Positions 7,443 to 13,136 of a DNA stretch of 31,647 nucleotides are shown here, in pieces. The DNA lies in IMG/VR virus record IMGVR_UViG_3300020141_000899, positions 1 through 31,647 of that record. The stretch is one strand, 5' to 3'. The notes below the pieces were generated by a model. It was not told the origin of the DNA. It ran no database searches and saw nothing but the letters and a program-made list of their open reading frames with translations. The DNA comes from a virus. Each line of letters opens with the position of its first letter. Within the stretch, counting starts at the first letter, position 1. The translations under genes and the position numbers were made by a program.

Positions 7443-8312
7443 ATGAGCATTCAAAACAAGCACCAAGAACATTTTGAGGATCTAATCCTAACAGGTGATC
7501 TATCAGTACTAGATTTCTTTGATGGTGACTATGAAGTTTCATTGAAAATTGATGGTTCTCCTGCTATTGTGTGGGGAACCAATCCTGTGAGTGGTAACTT
7601 CTTCGTGGGCACCAAAAGTGTCTTCAATAAAGTTAAACTGAAGATCAATGAATCTCACGAGGACATTGATGCAAACCACATTGGGAATGTAGCACAAATC
7701 CTACACTGCTGCTTGGATAATCTGCCTCGCACAGAGAACATCTATCAGGGTGATTTCATTGGGTTTGGTGGACTTAATGTCTATACCCCTAACACGATTA
7801 CCTATCAGTTCCCTGAAGTTGTAACTCAAAGTATCATCATCGCACCACACACAAAGTGGAGCACTGATGGTGAACTTCGTGATGCGTTTGTATCTGGTTC
7901 TGCACCATTCTTTAATGATACTGAGCACGTCAAGTTCGTGCAACCGGTTGTAGACATGATGCCTGTAAATTCCCTTGATGTGAATGTTGATGATGTAAAG
8001 TTCCTGACTGATAAGGAAGCAGCATCAGCAAAAATAAAAATCAATGCTCTTATTCGTGAGGGAAAGGAGTTGACTTGGTGGGCACTTGGAGACATTTTTG
8101 GTTGTATGAACCTTGCACATTTGTATCTAACTCTCACAGAAATTAAAGAGCACCTAATTGATGCAATGATCGTCAGTGATGCACCAAAATCATATCTTAA
8201 TGGTGAGCAAATCGTAGGTGAGGGTTTTGTCCTCAAGAATAGTAGCATCATTATGAAGTTGGTGAATCGTGAAGTTTTCAGCAAAGCAAATTTCAACCTG
8301 CAAAGATCCTGA
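7443..8312 (+). CDS. KxDG nucleotidyltransferase-like protein (DNA/RNA ligase superfamily)
   Basis: A 289-aa protein with signatures of the covalent nucleotidyltransferase superfamily (ligases and capping enzymes). Motif I, K35-I-D37-G38, holds the lysine that would be adenylylated. IYQGDFIGFGG near 100-110 fits motif III, EGFVLK at 260-265 fits motif IV, and IIMKLV at 269-274 fits motif V. FFVGTKSVFNK near 53-63 resembles motif Ia. No extra oligonucleotide-binding domain is evident, so it may be an RNA-ligase-like repair or modification enzyme. T4-like phages encode several divergent proteins of this superfamily whose substrates are not established. The start is the ATG abutting the cassette -10 box; no other ATG lies before the catalytic lysine. 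Confidence 0.65.
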   Translation: MSIQNKHQEHFEDLILTGDLSVLDFFDGDYEVSLKIDGSPAIVWGTNPVSGNFFVGTKSVFNKVKLKINESHEDIDANHIGNVAQILHCCLDNLPRTENIYQGDFIGFGGLNVYTPNTITYQFPEVVTQSIIIAPHTKWSTDGELRDAFVSGSAPFFNDTEHVKFVQPVVDMMPVNSLDVNVDDVKFLTDKEAASAKIKINALIREGKELTWWALGDIFGCMNLAHLYLTLTEIKEHLIDAMIVSDAPKSYLNGEQIVGEGFVLKNSSIIMKLVNREVFSKANFNLQRS

Positions 8313-8348
8313 TATTAAAGTTAGGATCGTCCAAAGTGTCCCTATAGT
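8313..8348 (+). promoter_or_regulatory. Promoter cassette copy 6
   Basis: TTAGGA at 8321-8326, 16-bp spacer and TATAGT at 8343-8348, beginning directly after the upstream stop codon. It is the presumed promoter for the five-gene run 8349-9833. Confidence 0.75.
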
Positions 8349-8780
8349 ATGAGCACAACCACTATGCAACTCCAAGCACAACAAACCATTGCAGATATCG
8401 TTCTCAAGAATACTCATCTGCTGATTGAAGCACTCAAAGATAACTTTCGTGAGTATTCTATTCGTGGTCATCAACGTTCTGTTGATCGTGGTGAAAGTGT
8501 AGAGCATCATCAGCAGAGGATTGATGAACTCAAGAATGGTATTCTGCCGATTGATTATGTGATTGAGAGTGGTAAAAAGTACCACAAAGTTGTTATGGTT
8601 GATGCTGGAAGTTCTAGGTCTGTTCATGCTTTTGTGGACAAGAATACTGGTGAAGTGTATAAGTCTGCATCGTGGAAATCGCCTGCTAAAGGTGTTCGTT
8701 ATGACCTGCGATTGATTGCTGATCGTGAGTATCTGCTGAAAAATGCAGATTGGTCGGGTGGATATTTGTACGCAAAATGA
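8349..8780 (+). CDS. Hypothetical phage protein
   Basis: A 143-aa protein of unknown function. The N-terminal half is helical (QAQQTIADIVLKNTHLLIEALKD). The C-terminal half reads like a small beta domain: KYHKVVMVDAGSSRSVHAFVD, then NTGEVYKSASWKSPAKGVRYDLR. Met6 (8364) is the likely translation start if the upstream TATAGT is a -10 box. It heads a run of five genes with ATGA-type or zero-gap junctions, so they are probably co-transcribed and translationally coupled. The KNTGEVYKSASW segment looks like those of small cyanophage proteins, but I cannot name a family. Confidence 0.65.
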   Translation: MSTTTMQLQAQQTIADIVLKNTHLLIEALKDNFREYSIRGHQRSVDRGESVEHHQQRIDELKNGILPIDYVIESGKKYHKVVMVDAGSSRSVHAFVDKNTGEVYKSASWKSPAKGVRYDLRLIADREYLLKNADWSGGYLYAK

Positions 8781-8923
8781 GTATAATGAACTGGGAAGAA
8801 ATGAAACAACAAATGCTCATTGAAGCAGTTGAAGATTACATCTACAGTATGAAACAACTTAACTGCAATCAAGCAGCAATTGATGCCTACACTAAACTTT
8901 TGGAGGAACTTGAAACAAAATGA
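8777..8923 (+). CDS. Tiny helical protein (48 aa)
   Basis: A 48-aa reading frame, MSIMNWEEMKQQMLIEAVEDYIY..., that starts in an ATGA overlap with the preceding gene and ends in an ATGA overlap with the next. This is the clearest evidence that it is translated. The sequence is entirely helical in character and acidic, with no recognisable domain. Confidence 0.6.
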   Translation: MSIMNWEEMKQQMLIEAVEDYIYSMKQLNCNQAAIDAYTKLLEELETK

Positions 8924-9159
8924 CTTACACTCTCCACGATCCAATTAAAGAACTCTCTGTTACTAAATCTCTCCAACTTCTGCGTGATGGTTTCAAGAGT
9001 GATCTTGCAACTTATGTCTATGCTGATGAGCGAATAACTGAACTTTTGATGGAACTTGTGAGTGATTTTGTAGAGATTAACATTCCTGTGGTTGATGAAT
9101 ACAATCGCACAGAACTTGCTATGATGTTGATGGAAACTCTGGACATTATTGCACGATGA
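8920..9159 (+). CDS. Small hypothetical protein
   Basis: A 79-aa acidic, mainly helical protein (ITELLMELVSDFVEINIPVVDE, ELAMMLMETLDIIAR). It overlaps both neighbours by four bases (ATGA), so translational coupling within the 8349-9833 operon is likely. Not recognised; the pattern is typical of small cyanophage early proteins. Confidence 0.65.
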   Translation: MTYTLHDPIKELSVTKSLQLLRDGFKSDLATYVYADERITELLMELVSDFVEINIPVVDEYNRTELAMMLMETLDIIAR

Positions 9160-9419
9160 CTTACTCTAACCTCTCCAAAATCAAAACCAAGTTTAGAACT
9201 AAAGGTAACGTCACTGGAAACTTTGGTGTTCCAAAATCTAAAGCAGGTTCACCACTAAATGATATTGGTGTAACGAACGCAAAAGTAGTCAAATGTGCAA
9301 CACAAGACGAATATCTCAATCGCCTCTATTATGCGTTTGATAATAGCACAGATGAAAAACTCCGTCATTTCATCTACACCGAAATCCGACAAATCCTTAT
9401 CCAAACAGGTAAATGGTAA
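9156..9419 (+). CDS. Small basic hypothetical protein
   Basis: An 87-aa protein. The N-terminal 35 residues are basic and glycine/serine-rich and look disordered (SKIKTKFRTKGNVTGNFG). The C-terminal half is helical (QDEYLNRLYYAFDN, TDEKLRHFIYTEIRQILIQ). It overlaps the upstream gene by ATGA and abuts the downstream gene with no gap (TAA then ATG). Function unknown; the basic N-terminus could contact nucleic acid, but that is a guess. Confidence 0.65.
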   Translation: MTYSNLSKIKTKFRTKGNVTGNFGVPKSKAGSPLNDIGVTNAKVVKCATQDEYLNRLYYAFDNSTDEKLRHFIYTEIRQILIQTGKW

Positions 9420-9833
9420 ATGAAACATCTACTCACTCTTTCACTCCTACTTCCATTTGTATTTGTTGCACCAACTCAAGCACAGCAAGTGAATGTTTAT
9501 GGTGAAAGTTATTGTTATACTAACATAGAGCAATACGTTCCTGGGTATTATGATGCTTATGGAAACTATGTGGGTGGTTATGTAAATAATACTCGCAATC
9601 GTGTTCCTTGTAACAATAATGTAGTGGTAAATCCACAACCTTACTATAACAATGGTGGAGGTTATTATGGTCGTCGCACTAACCCTAACTGTAATCCATC
9701 TCGAACTATATTAGGAGCAGTACTTGGTGGTGCGATTGGTAGATCTATGACTAGCACTCGCAATAATCGCAATAATCGTGGATGGGCAACTGCACTTGGT
9801 GCAAGTATAGGTGGGCTCACATTTTCTTGTTAA
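9420..9833 (+). CDS. Secreted or periplasmic Gly/Asn/Tyr-rich protein with glycine-zipper segment
   Basis: A 137-aa protein with a clear signal peptide: MKHLL, a hydrophobic core to about residue 17, and a TQA-Q cleavage site after residue 21. The mature part has tyrosine-, asparagine- and glycine-rich repeats (YDAYGNYVGGYVNN, YYNNGGGYYG). It ends with a glycine-zipper-like segment, TILGAVLGGAIGRSM and WATALGASIGG, that could insert into or associate with a membrane. Cysteines at the end and middle could form disulfides in the periplasm. An exported protein in an otherwise cytoplasmic-looking operon suggests an envelope role, such as lysis control or exclusion, but no function is proven. It directly abuts the gene before it. 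Confidence 0.65.
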   Translation: MKHLLTLSLLLPFVFVAPTQAQQVNVYGESYCYTNIEQYVPGYYDAYGNYVGGYVNNTRNRVPCNNNVVVNPQPYYNNGGGYYGRRTNPNCNPSRTILGAVLGGAIGRSMTSTRNNRNNRGWATALGASIGGLTFSC

Positions 9834-9866
9834 TAAAGTTAGGATCGTCCAAAGTGTCCTTATAGT
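9832..9866 (+). promoter_or_regulatory. Promoter cassette copy 7 (GTGTAG type)
   Basis: TTAGGA at 9839-9844 and TATAGT at 9861-9866. It overlaps the stop codon of the secreted-protein gene. First copy of the second subtype, where GTGTAGAGACC replaces ATGAGCACC after the -10 box, so no reading frame opens inside it. A C/A-rich leader then leads to the ATG at 9887. Confidence 0.75.
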
Positions 9867-9886
9867 GTAGAGACCAATCAAACCAA

Positions 9887-10054
9887 ATGACCAGATATGA
9901 TGTCCGTTGCGGACAAGCACCTTGGGAGAACACTACTACCGACCTTGATAGTGCAATCGACCTTGCCTATTCATTGTCCGAAGATTATCAGTGTGACGTG
10001 AACATTCACTATAACCACACTGGTACAATCTACACCACTGTTTCTAACTACTGA
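9887..10054 (+). CDS. Tiny hypothetical protein (55 aa)
   Basis: MTRYDVRCGQAPWENTTTDL... is a 55-aa protein, the first ATG after cassette 7 and 20 nt downstream of its -10 box. It resembles a compact beta-alpha-beta fold (RYDVRCGQ, helix DLDSAIDLAYSLSE, then CDVNIHYNHTGTIYTTV). There is no Shine-Dalgarno; the leader is AATCAAACCAA. The next gene starts two bases after the stop. Confidence 0.6.
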   Translation: MTRYDVRCGQAPWENTTTDLDSAIDLAYSLSEDYQCDVNIHYNHTGTIYTTVSNY

Positions 10055-10056
10055 TT

Positions 10057-10257
10057 ATGGTACTTCCAACTCACAATGCAATTTCATTCACTTCTAAAGG
10101 GGAACATCAAGCAGCACTATATGGTGCTTGTCTGTTGATTGTGAACACTTACAATCAAACTGATATGTTAGACTTCTATGAGCACAATGGTGTAACTCCT
10201 TATACCTTTATGACTTTTGCCCGTAACATTCTCAATCAAATTGCAGAAGGTAACTAA
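10057..10257 (+). CDS. Small hypothetical protein
   Basis: A 66-aa protein, MVLPTHNAISFTSKGEHQAA..., with a central hydrophobic helix (ALYGACLLIVNTYNQ) and a second helix near the C-terminus. It follows the preceding stop after two bases and is followed one base later by the next gene, so it is part of a three-gene transcript from cassette 7. Not recognised. Confidence 0.6.
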   Translation: MVLPTHNAISFTSKGEHQAALYGACLLIVNTYNQTDMLDFYEHNGVTPYTFMTFARNILNQIAEGN

Positions 10258-10258
10258 A

Positions 10259-10402
10259 ATGAAGTATATTGTTGATTTATACGTTGGTGGTAAAGTCTTC
10301 AAAGAAGAAGTACAAGCAAACAACCCACAAGATGCACGTTATACTGCACAAAATCGAAATCCTACTGCAAAAGTAATCGGAGTGAATGTAAGTTTCAAGT
10401 AA
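10259..10402 (+). CDS. Tiny hypothetical protein (47 aa)
   Basis: MKYIVDLYVGGKVFKEEVQA..., 47 aa. The pattern is strand, helix (NPQDARYTAQNR), strand (AKVIGVNVSFK), like a small ferredoxin-like or DUF-type fold found in many phage micro-proteins. The frame opens further upstream from a TTG, but the ATG at 10259 is the first consistent with the preceding stop. Its stop codon touches cassette 8. Confidence 0.55.
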   Translation: MKYIVDLYVGGKVFKEEVQANNPQDARYTAQNRNPTAKVIGVNVSFK

Positions 10403-10436
10403 TTAAAGTTAGGATCGTCCAAAGTGTCCTTATAGT
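10402..10436 (+). promoter_or_regulatory. Promoter cassette copy 8 (GTGTAG type)
   Basis: TATAGT at 10431-10436 with TTAGGA 16 bp upstream. The flanks are almost identical to copy 7, including the AGAGACCAATCAAACCAA leader, so these two may be a recent duplicate pair. Confidence 0.75.
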
Positions 10437-10462
10437 GTAGAGACCAATCAAACCAACTCTAA

Positions 10463-10669
10463 ATGACTACTTTTCTCACCAAAGCACAACGACAAATACT
10501 CATCGACTGGTATATTGACTGCCTGATTGATACCGAGTCGGAGTTTGTTGATGGAAGTGAGGAAGCAGAACGTCAACAACTTGCATCAATGAACAACTCT
10601 TACTTCTATGAGTACGTTCAGGAGATGATGCCTTCCTGTATGAAAGATCTTGCAAAAATGAAGGTCTGA
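10463..10669 (+). CDS. Small acidic hypothetical protein
   Basis: A 68-aa acidic helical protein (KAQRQILIDWYIDCLIDTESEF, then EEAERQQLASMNNSYFYEYVQEMM). Met1 lies 26 nt after the cassette -10 box, with no Shine-Dalgarno. The N-terminal LTKAQRQILIDWY reads like a helical adaptor but cannot be named. First gene of the 10463-11175 group. Confidence 0.6.
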   Translation: MTTFLTKAQRQILIDWYIDCLIDTESEFVDGSEEAERQQLASMNNSYFYEYVQEMMPSCMKDLAKMKV

Positions 10670-10710
10670 TACGCACACTTTCTTCTCCTAATTACACCAA
10701 ACAAACCAAG

Positions 10711-10935
10711 ATGATCATCAAAGGCAACAACCACGCTCCCTTCAAAGTTAACAAAGGCACCAAGGGTTATAACGTTTGGGTATATAAAACTAGCAGTGAA
10801 ACTCACCCTGATGGTGTCATCCGTCACCACTACAAAATGTTAACAACCCACGGCAAGTATCACTCACGGGAGGATGCAACTGCTGTAGCGTGGCATTATA
10901 TCGAAAACCACTCCTACGATCACTGTGCCACCTGA
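10711..10935 (+). CDS. Small protein, WNVWVY-type family member A
   Basis: A 74-aa protein, MIIKGNNHAPFKVNKGTKGYNVWVYKTSS.... It has the same layout as the 63-aa protein at 14352-14543: PF.V, then G.(Y/W)NVWVY, a charged hairpin, and a C-terminal helix ending in an aromatic/Asn motif (A..W.YI.N). The two appear paralogous. It is probably a small beta-hairpin-helix protein of unknown role. The leader ACCAAACAAACCAAG replaces a Shine-Dalgarno. Confidence 0.6.
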   Translation: MIIKGNNHAPFKVNKGTKGYNVWVYKTSSETHPDGVIRHHYKMLTTHGKYHSREDATAVAWHYIENHSYDHCAT

Positions 10936-10992
10936 ACCTATAAACTAAAGCACACCAAACAAACCAACTCTAATCCTAATCCTAATACAAAA

Positions 10993-11175
10993 ATGACTCA
11001 TTACAACCCTTATGTGAATACCCTAATCGAGATGGGATACAATGAACAAGACTGCCGCAATGTTGCTGCGGTAGGTGAAACAAACGTAACCTATCCCCGT
11101 ATCATTCATGGACGCATATTTGAGACTAAAGAAGAGTATGATGATGCAGTTGCTGACTTTATCAATGGAATGTAA
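10993..11175 (+). CDS. Small hypothetical protein
   Basis: A 60-aa protein (YNPYVNTLIEMGYNEQDCRNVAAV, ETKEEYDDAVADFINGM), with helices flanking a short strand. The leader contains three tandem copies of a CTAAT-like hexamer (TAATCC) and an A-rich AATACAAAA before the ATG. Not recognised. It shares the transcript of cassette 8. Confidence 0.6.
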   Translation: MTHYNPYVNTLIEMGYNEQDCRNVAAVGETNVTYPRIIHGRIFETKEEYDDAVADFINGM

Positions 11176-11184
11176 GTTTCAAGT

Positions 11185-11220
11185 GATTAAAGTTAGGATC
11201 GTCCAAAGTGTCCCTATAGT
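11185..11220 (+). promoter_or_regulatory. Promoter cassette copy 9 (ATG type)
   Basis: TTAGGA at 11193-11198 and TATAGT at 11215-11220, followed by ATGAGCAAC. The upstream gene ends ten bases before it. Confidence 0.75.
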
Positions 11221-11460
11221 ATGAGCAACACCCAAATGGATCAAGTCTTCTCCTACTCTACCAACTGGAAAGAAGGTAAAGTGAATCAAATGTGGATTCA
11301 ACAAATCACTCCTGAGTATCAAGAATGTGATCACAAATACGTTGCTATTGCTTACAATCCCGAAAAGAATGTGAGTATGGTAATGTCTAACCCACGCAGT
11401 CACTATGACACTCTTAACTGGGTTCGTAACTTCTGCGGTTCATTCTCTATCCTAAACTGA
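11221..11460 (+). CDS. Small hypothetical protein
   Basis: A 79-aa protein, likely started at Met6 (11236), as the first ATG abuts the -10 box. It looks like a small mixed alpha/beta protein with tryptophans (STNWKEGKVNQMWIQQITPEYQE, TLNWVRNFCGSF). The sequence HKYVAIAYNPEKNVSMVMSN suggests two antiparallel strands. Not recognised. First of three genes up to 11803. Confidence 0.6.
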   Translation: MSNTQMDQVFSYSTNWKEGKVNQMWIQQITPEYQECDHKYVAIAYNPEKNVSMVMSNPRSHYDTLNWVRNFCGSFSILN

Positions 11461-11471
11461 GTAAACAGCAA

Positions 11472-11636
11472 ATGACTACACAAAGGTTCACTAATCTCTT
11501 TGAAGCAGTAGATTTTCTCACTACAAACTTTCCTCTCTCACGACAACAAGCAACTCATTTTGTATGGGATCATTCATTCACAATCGGCACTGATAAAGGT
11601 GTTTGGATTGATACTCGTTTCGTAAAAGTCTCTTAA
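11472..11636 (+). CDS. Tiny hypothetical protein (54 aa)
   Basis: MTTQRFTNLFEAVDFLTTNF..., 54 aa. It starts 12 bases after the previous stop, preceded by AACAGCAA. The N-terminal helix (FTNLFEAVDFLTTN) is followed by a strand-rich end (FTIGTDKGVWIDTRFVKVS). Unknown function. Confidence 0.6.
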   Translation: MTTQRFTNLFEAVDFLTTNFPLSRQQATHFVWDHSFTIGTDKGVWIDTRFVKVS

Positions 11637-11641
11637 ACAAA

Positions 11642-11803
11642 ATGATCACAACTTCTTTCTACAAAGGCAACTCTTACTCAAAGTCTGATGCTTATTATGA
11701 GGATCACGAACATGATGATAATCTAACAGCAGAAGATTATGAGCGCAAAGCATATCAACGTGATGGATGGGAAGATGTAAAGTATGACCGACAATATTGG
11801 TGA
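11642..11803 (+). CDS. Tiny Tyr/Asp-rich protein (53 aa)
   Basis: MITTSFYKGNSYSKSDAYYE..., 53 aa. It is strongly acidic and aromatic in the middle (DAYYEDHEHDDNLTAEDYE) and basic near the end (RKAYQRDGWEDVKYDRQYW). It is probably partly disordered. The leader AAACAAA and the five-base gap to the upstream gene fit the local pattern. Confidence 0.55.
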   Translation: MITTSFYKGNSYSKSDAYYEDHEHDDNLTAEDYERKAYQRDGWEDVKYDRQYW

Positions 11804-11839
11804 TATTAAAGTTAGGATCGTCCAAAGTGTCTCTATAGT
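11804..11839 (+). promoter_or_regulatory. Promoter cassette copy 10
   Basis: TTAGGA at 11812-11817 and TATAGT at 11834-11839. The downstream GTGTAAGCACC is intermediate between the two subtypes. It starts directly after the upstream stop codon. Confidence 0.75.
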
Positions 11840-11866
11840 GTAAGCACCAATCCAAACCAAACCAAA

Positions 11867-12181
11867 ATGAGAAAAATCGAAATCCAAATGAATGATGCAA
11901 TCTCCAATCAAAAGAATTGGAGCAATGCTAATACTCAAGTTCTTACAGAAGGTAACATCTCCCGTGTGTTTCTTCATGGTAATCAAATCGCAACTATTGG
12001 AGAAAACTTTATTCAACTGTTTGATGGTGGTTATCAATCAGCAACCACTAAGTCCCGTCTAAATGCTATTCTGAAAGAGCACGGACTTCCTGGTGAAAGT
12101 GTATTTCAAAAGAACTTTAACTGGTTTGTGAATCAAGTTGGAGGTGCTATTCCTTTCTTCTCAGGTATGCGTCTTAACTGA
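11867..12181 (+). CDS. Hypothetical phage protein
   Basis: A 104-aa protein, MRKIEIQMNDAISNQKNWSN.... The N-terminus is helical. A beta-rich middle (NTQVLTEGNISRVFLHGNQIATIGENFIQLFDGG) is followed by a helix with TTKSRLNAILKEHG and a C-terminal FNWFVNQVGG. Small early phage proteins often have this build, but no family could be assigned. The start is 27 nt after the -10 box with a CCAAACCAAACCAAA leader. It heads a four-gene run to 12628. Confidence 0.6.
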   Translation: MRKIEIQMNDAISNQKNWSNANTQVLTEGNISRVFLHGNQIATIGENFIQLFDGGYQSATTKSRLNAILKEHGLPGESVFQKNFNWFVNQVGGAIPFFSGMRLN

Positions 12182-12183
12182 GA

Positions 12184-12336
12184 ATGAGAACTAAAAAACT
12201 AACACTCAAATCACCCTCAAAGATGAAACTTATTGCACTTATCTTTGTCATTAGTTTTATAGTCTTCCCATCAGTAAGGTATACAACTGCTGAAGTATTA
12301 AGGTCTACTGCATCACTCATCTCACCACAATACTAA
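12184..12336 (+). CDS. Small membrane protein (50 aa)
   Basis: MRTKKLTLKSPSKMKLIALI... has a basic N-terminus, a hydrophobic segment at about residues 15-30 (KLIALIFVISFIVFPSV), and a polar tail (YTTAEVLRSTASLIS). It is either a single-pass inner-membrane protein or a signal-anchor. Translation could also begin at Met14 (12223). There is a two-base gap after the preceding stop. Function unknown. Confidence 0.55.
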   Translation: MRTKKLTLKSPSKMKLIALIFVISFIVFPSVRYTTAEVLRSTASLISPQY

Positions 12337-12343
12337 ACACAAA

Positions 12344-12481
12344 ATGACACTTAACGAAACTGATCTTCAAAACTTACTTACACTGATTGATTTTCATGAT
12401 GATTATGATGAGGTGAAAGAAGTGTGGGGTTTTGATATAGGACCTCTTCGTGAAAAGATTGTTACTGAACTTACTCACTAA
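12344..12481 (+). CDS. Tiny acidic protein (45 aa)
   Basis: MTLNETDLQNLLTLIDFHDD..., 45 aa, acidic and helical (ETDLQNLLTLIDFHDDYDEVKEVW). It starts after the A-rich leader AACACAAA, seven bases after the previous stop. Not recognised. Confidence 0.55.
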   Translation: MTLNETDLQNLLTLIDFHDDYDEVKEVWGFDIGPLREKIVTELTH

Positions 12482-12490
12482 TCAAACAAA

Positions 12491-12628
12491 ATGATACGTT
12501 ACGAAGTCCGATTCCAAACTCCTTATAACAATCAGGAATGGAGATCACAATTCTTTAATACACTTCAAGAAGCAGAAAGTATGGTAAGGTTTTATCTCTC
12601 TTGTGGATCAAAGTCTTATATGGTATAA
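12491..12628 (+). CDS. Tiny hypothetical protein (45 aa)
   Basis: MIRYEVRFQTPYNNQEWRSQ..., 45 aa, with a strand, then a helix (NTLQEAESMVRFYLSCG). It resembles other micro-proteins here with an R-Y-x-V-R start (compare MTRYDVRCG at 9887), possibly a divergent relative. It is the last gene before a roughly 500-bp stretch with no confident gene. Confidence 0.55.
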   Translation: MIRYEVRFQTPYNNQEWRSQFFNTLQEAESMVRFYLSCGSKSYMV

Positions 12629-12645
12629 TAATCAAGAAGAGGAAG

Positions 12646-12693
12646 ATGTTGGCCTCTGCTATACAACAAAGTTACATCGTAGAGTATAGATAA
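12646..12693 (+). CDS. Possible 15-aa leader peptide
   Basis: MLASAIQQSYIVEYR, with a purine-rich GAAGAGGAAG just upstream. Its codons 3-5 carry the CCTCTGCT segment that can pair with the left arm of the terminator at 12723. It would fit a leader peptide of an attenuator, but its short length makes chance occurrence plausible. Confidence 0.2.
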   Translation: MLASAIQQSYIVEYR

Positions 12694-12722
12694 TTGACTT
12701 AAGGTTGGTATAGGTGATTATA

Positions 12723-12751
12723 AGCAGAGGGGTGGTTCCTTCTGCTTTTTT
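12723..12751 (+). terminator. Intrinsic terminator
   Basis: A 10-bp stem from 12723-12732 paired with 12737-12746, three G-U pairs included, tetraloop TGGT, followed by a T-run. It ends the run of small genes. Its left arm AGCAGAGG is also complementary to CCTCTGCT at 12653-12660, so an alternative, terminator-breaking fold is possible. Confidence 0.75.
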
Positions 12752-12941
12752 ATGCTTTTTAATCAAAATAAGGTTAAAAATACATTAAAATCAATTAAAA
12801 ATGTATTAAAGAATATAAAGTACTTTATTATCTCTCTGTGGAAAACCTGTGGAAAACCTATGTTAATCTGTGGAAAACCTATAATCTATGGAGTATTATT
12901 GTCTCTGTGTGACTATAATGTGGGGAGGTTATTGTCTCTGT
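12752..12941 (+). other. AT-rich tract with DnaA-like boxes, candidate replication origin
   Basis: Noncoding. A strongly A+T-rich stretch (12752-12831) is followed by three same-strand TGTGGAAAA boxes at 12837-12845, 12848-12856 and 12869-12877, spaced 11 and 21 bp, about one and two helix turns. Their complement TTTTCCACA matches the DnaA box I recall for cyanobacteria. A 13-bp direct repeat (TTATTGTCTCTGT) follows at 12896 and 12929, 33 bp apart. The rest of 12942-13059 shows only degenerate relatives of the boxes (for example GTCCACA near 13047). Origin function is inferred. Confidence 0.4.
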
Positions 12942-13059
12942 ACCTTATAAACCCCTCAGAGTCTTGTTATCTTAGCAAGCATACACTAAGGAACGCAAAT
13001 TGTCAACCCCCCAAGGTCACAAAATCCCCACAGATCCCTCACAAAAGTCCACAGAGGCA

Positions 13060-13067
13060 CATAAATA
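13060..13067 (+). promoter_or_regulatory. Late-promoter-like box CATAAATA
   Basis: Matches the NATAAATA consensus of T4-like cyanophage late promoters and lies 70 bp upstream of the gene at 13137. A vegetative-type promoter sits between them, so its use is uncertain. Confidence 0.35.
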
Positions 13068-13079
13068 CCCCCAAGGTGC

Positions 13080-13108
13080 TTGACATTCACTCTCAGGTAT
13101 CTTATAGT
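13080..13108 (+). promoter_or_regulatory. Strong sigma70-type promoter
   Basis: Perfect -35 TTGACA at 13080-13085, 17-bp spacer, and -10 TATAGT at 13103-13108. It has the same -10 hexamer as the cassettes but a consensus -35. The predicted start is about 13115, giving a short leader with AGGAG before the ATG at 13137. Probably a strong early promoter recognised by host RNA polymerase. Confidence 0.75.
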
Positions 13109-13136
13109 ACCCTTATAACACATCAGGAGCACTCTT

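Noticed and set aside
10217-10258. Upstream TTG start for the 10259 gene
   Set aside because: It would place 14 extra residues inside the preceding gene. ATG at 10259 follows the preceding stop by one base, matching the local gene spacing.
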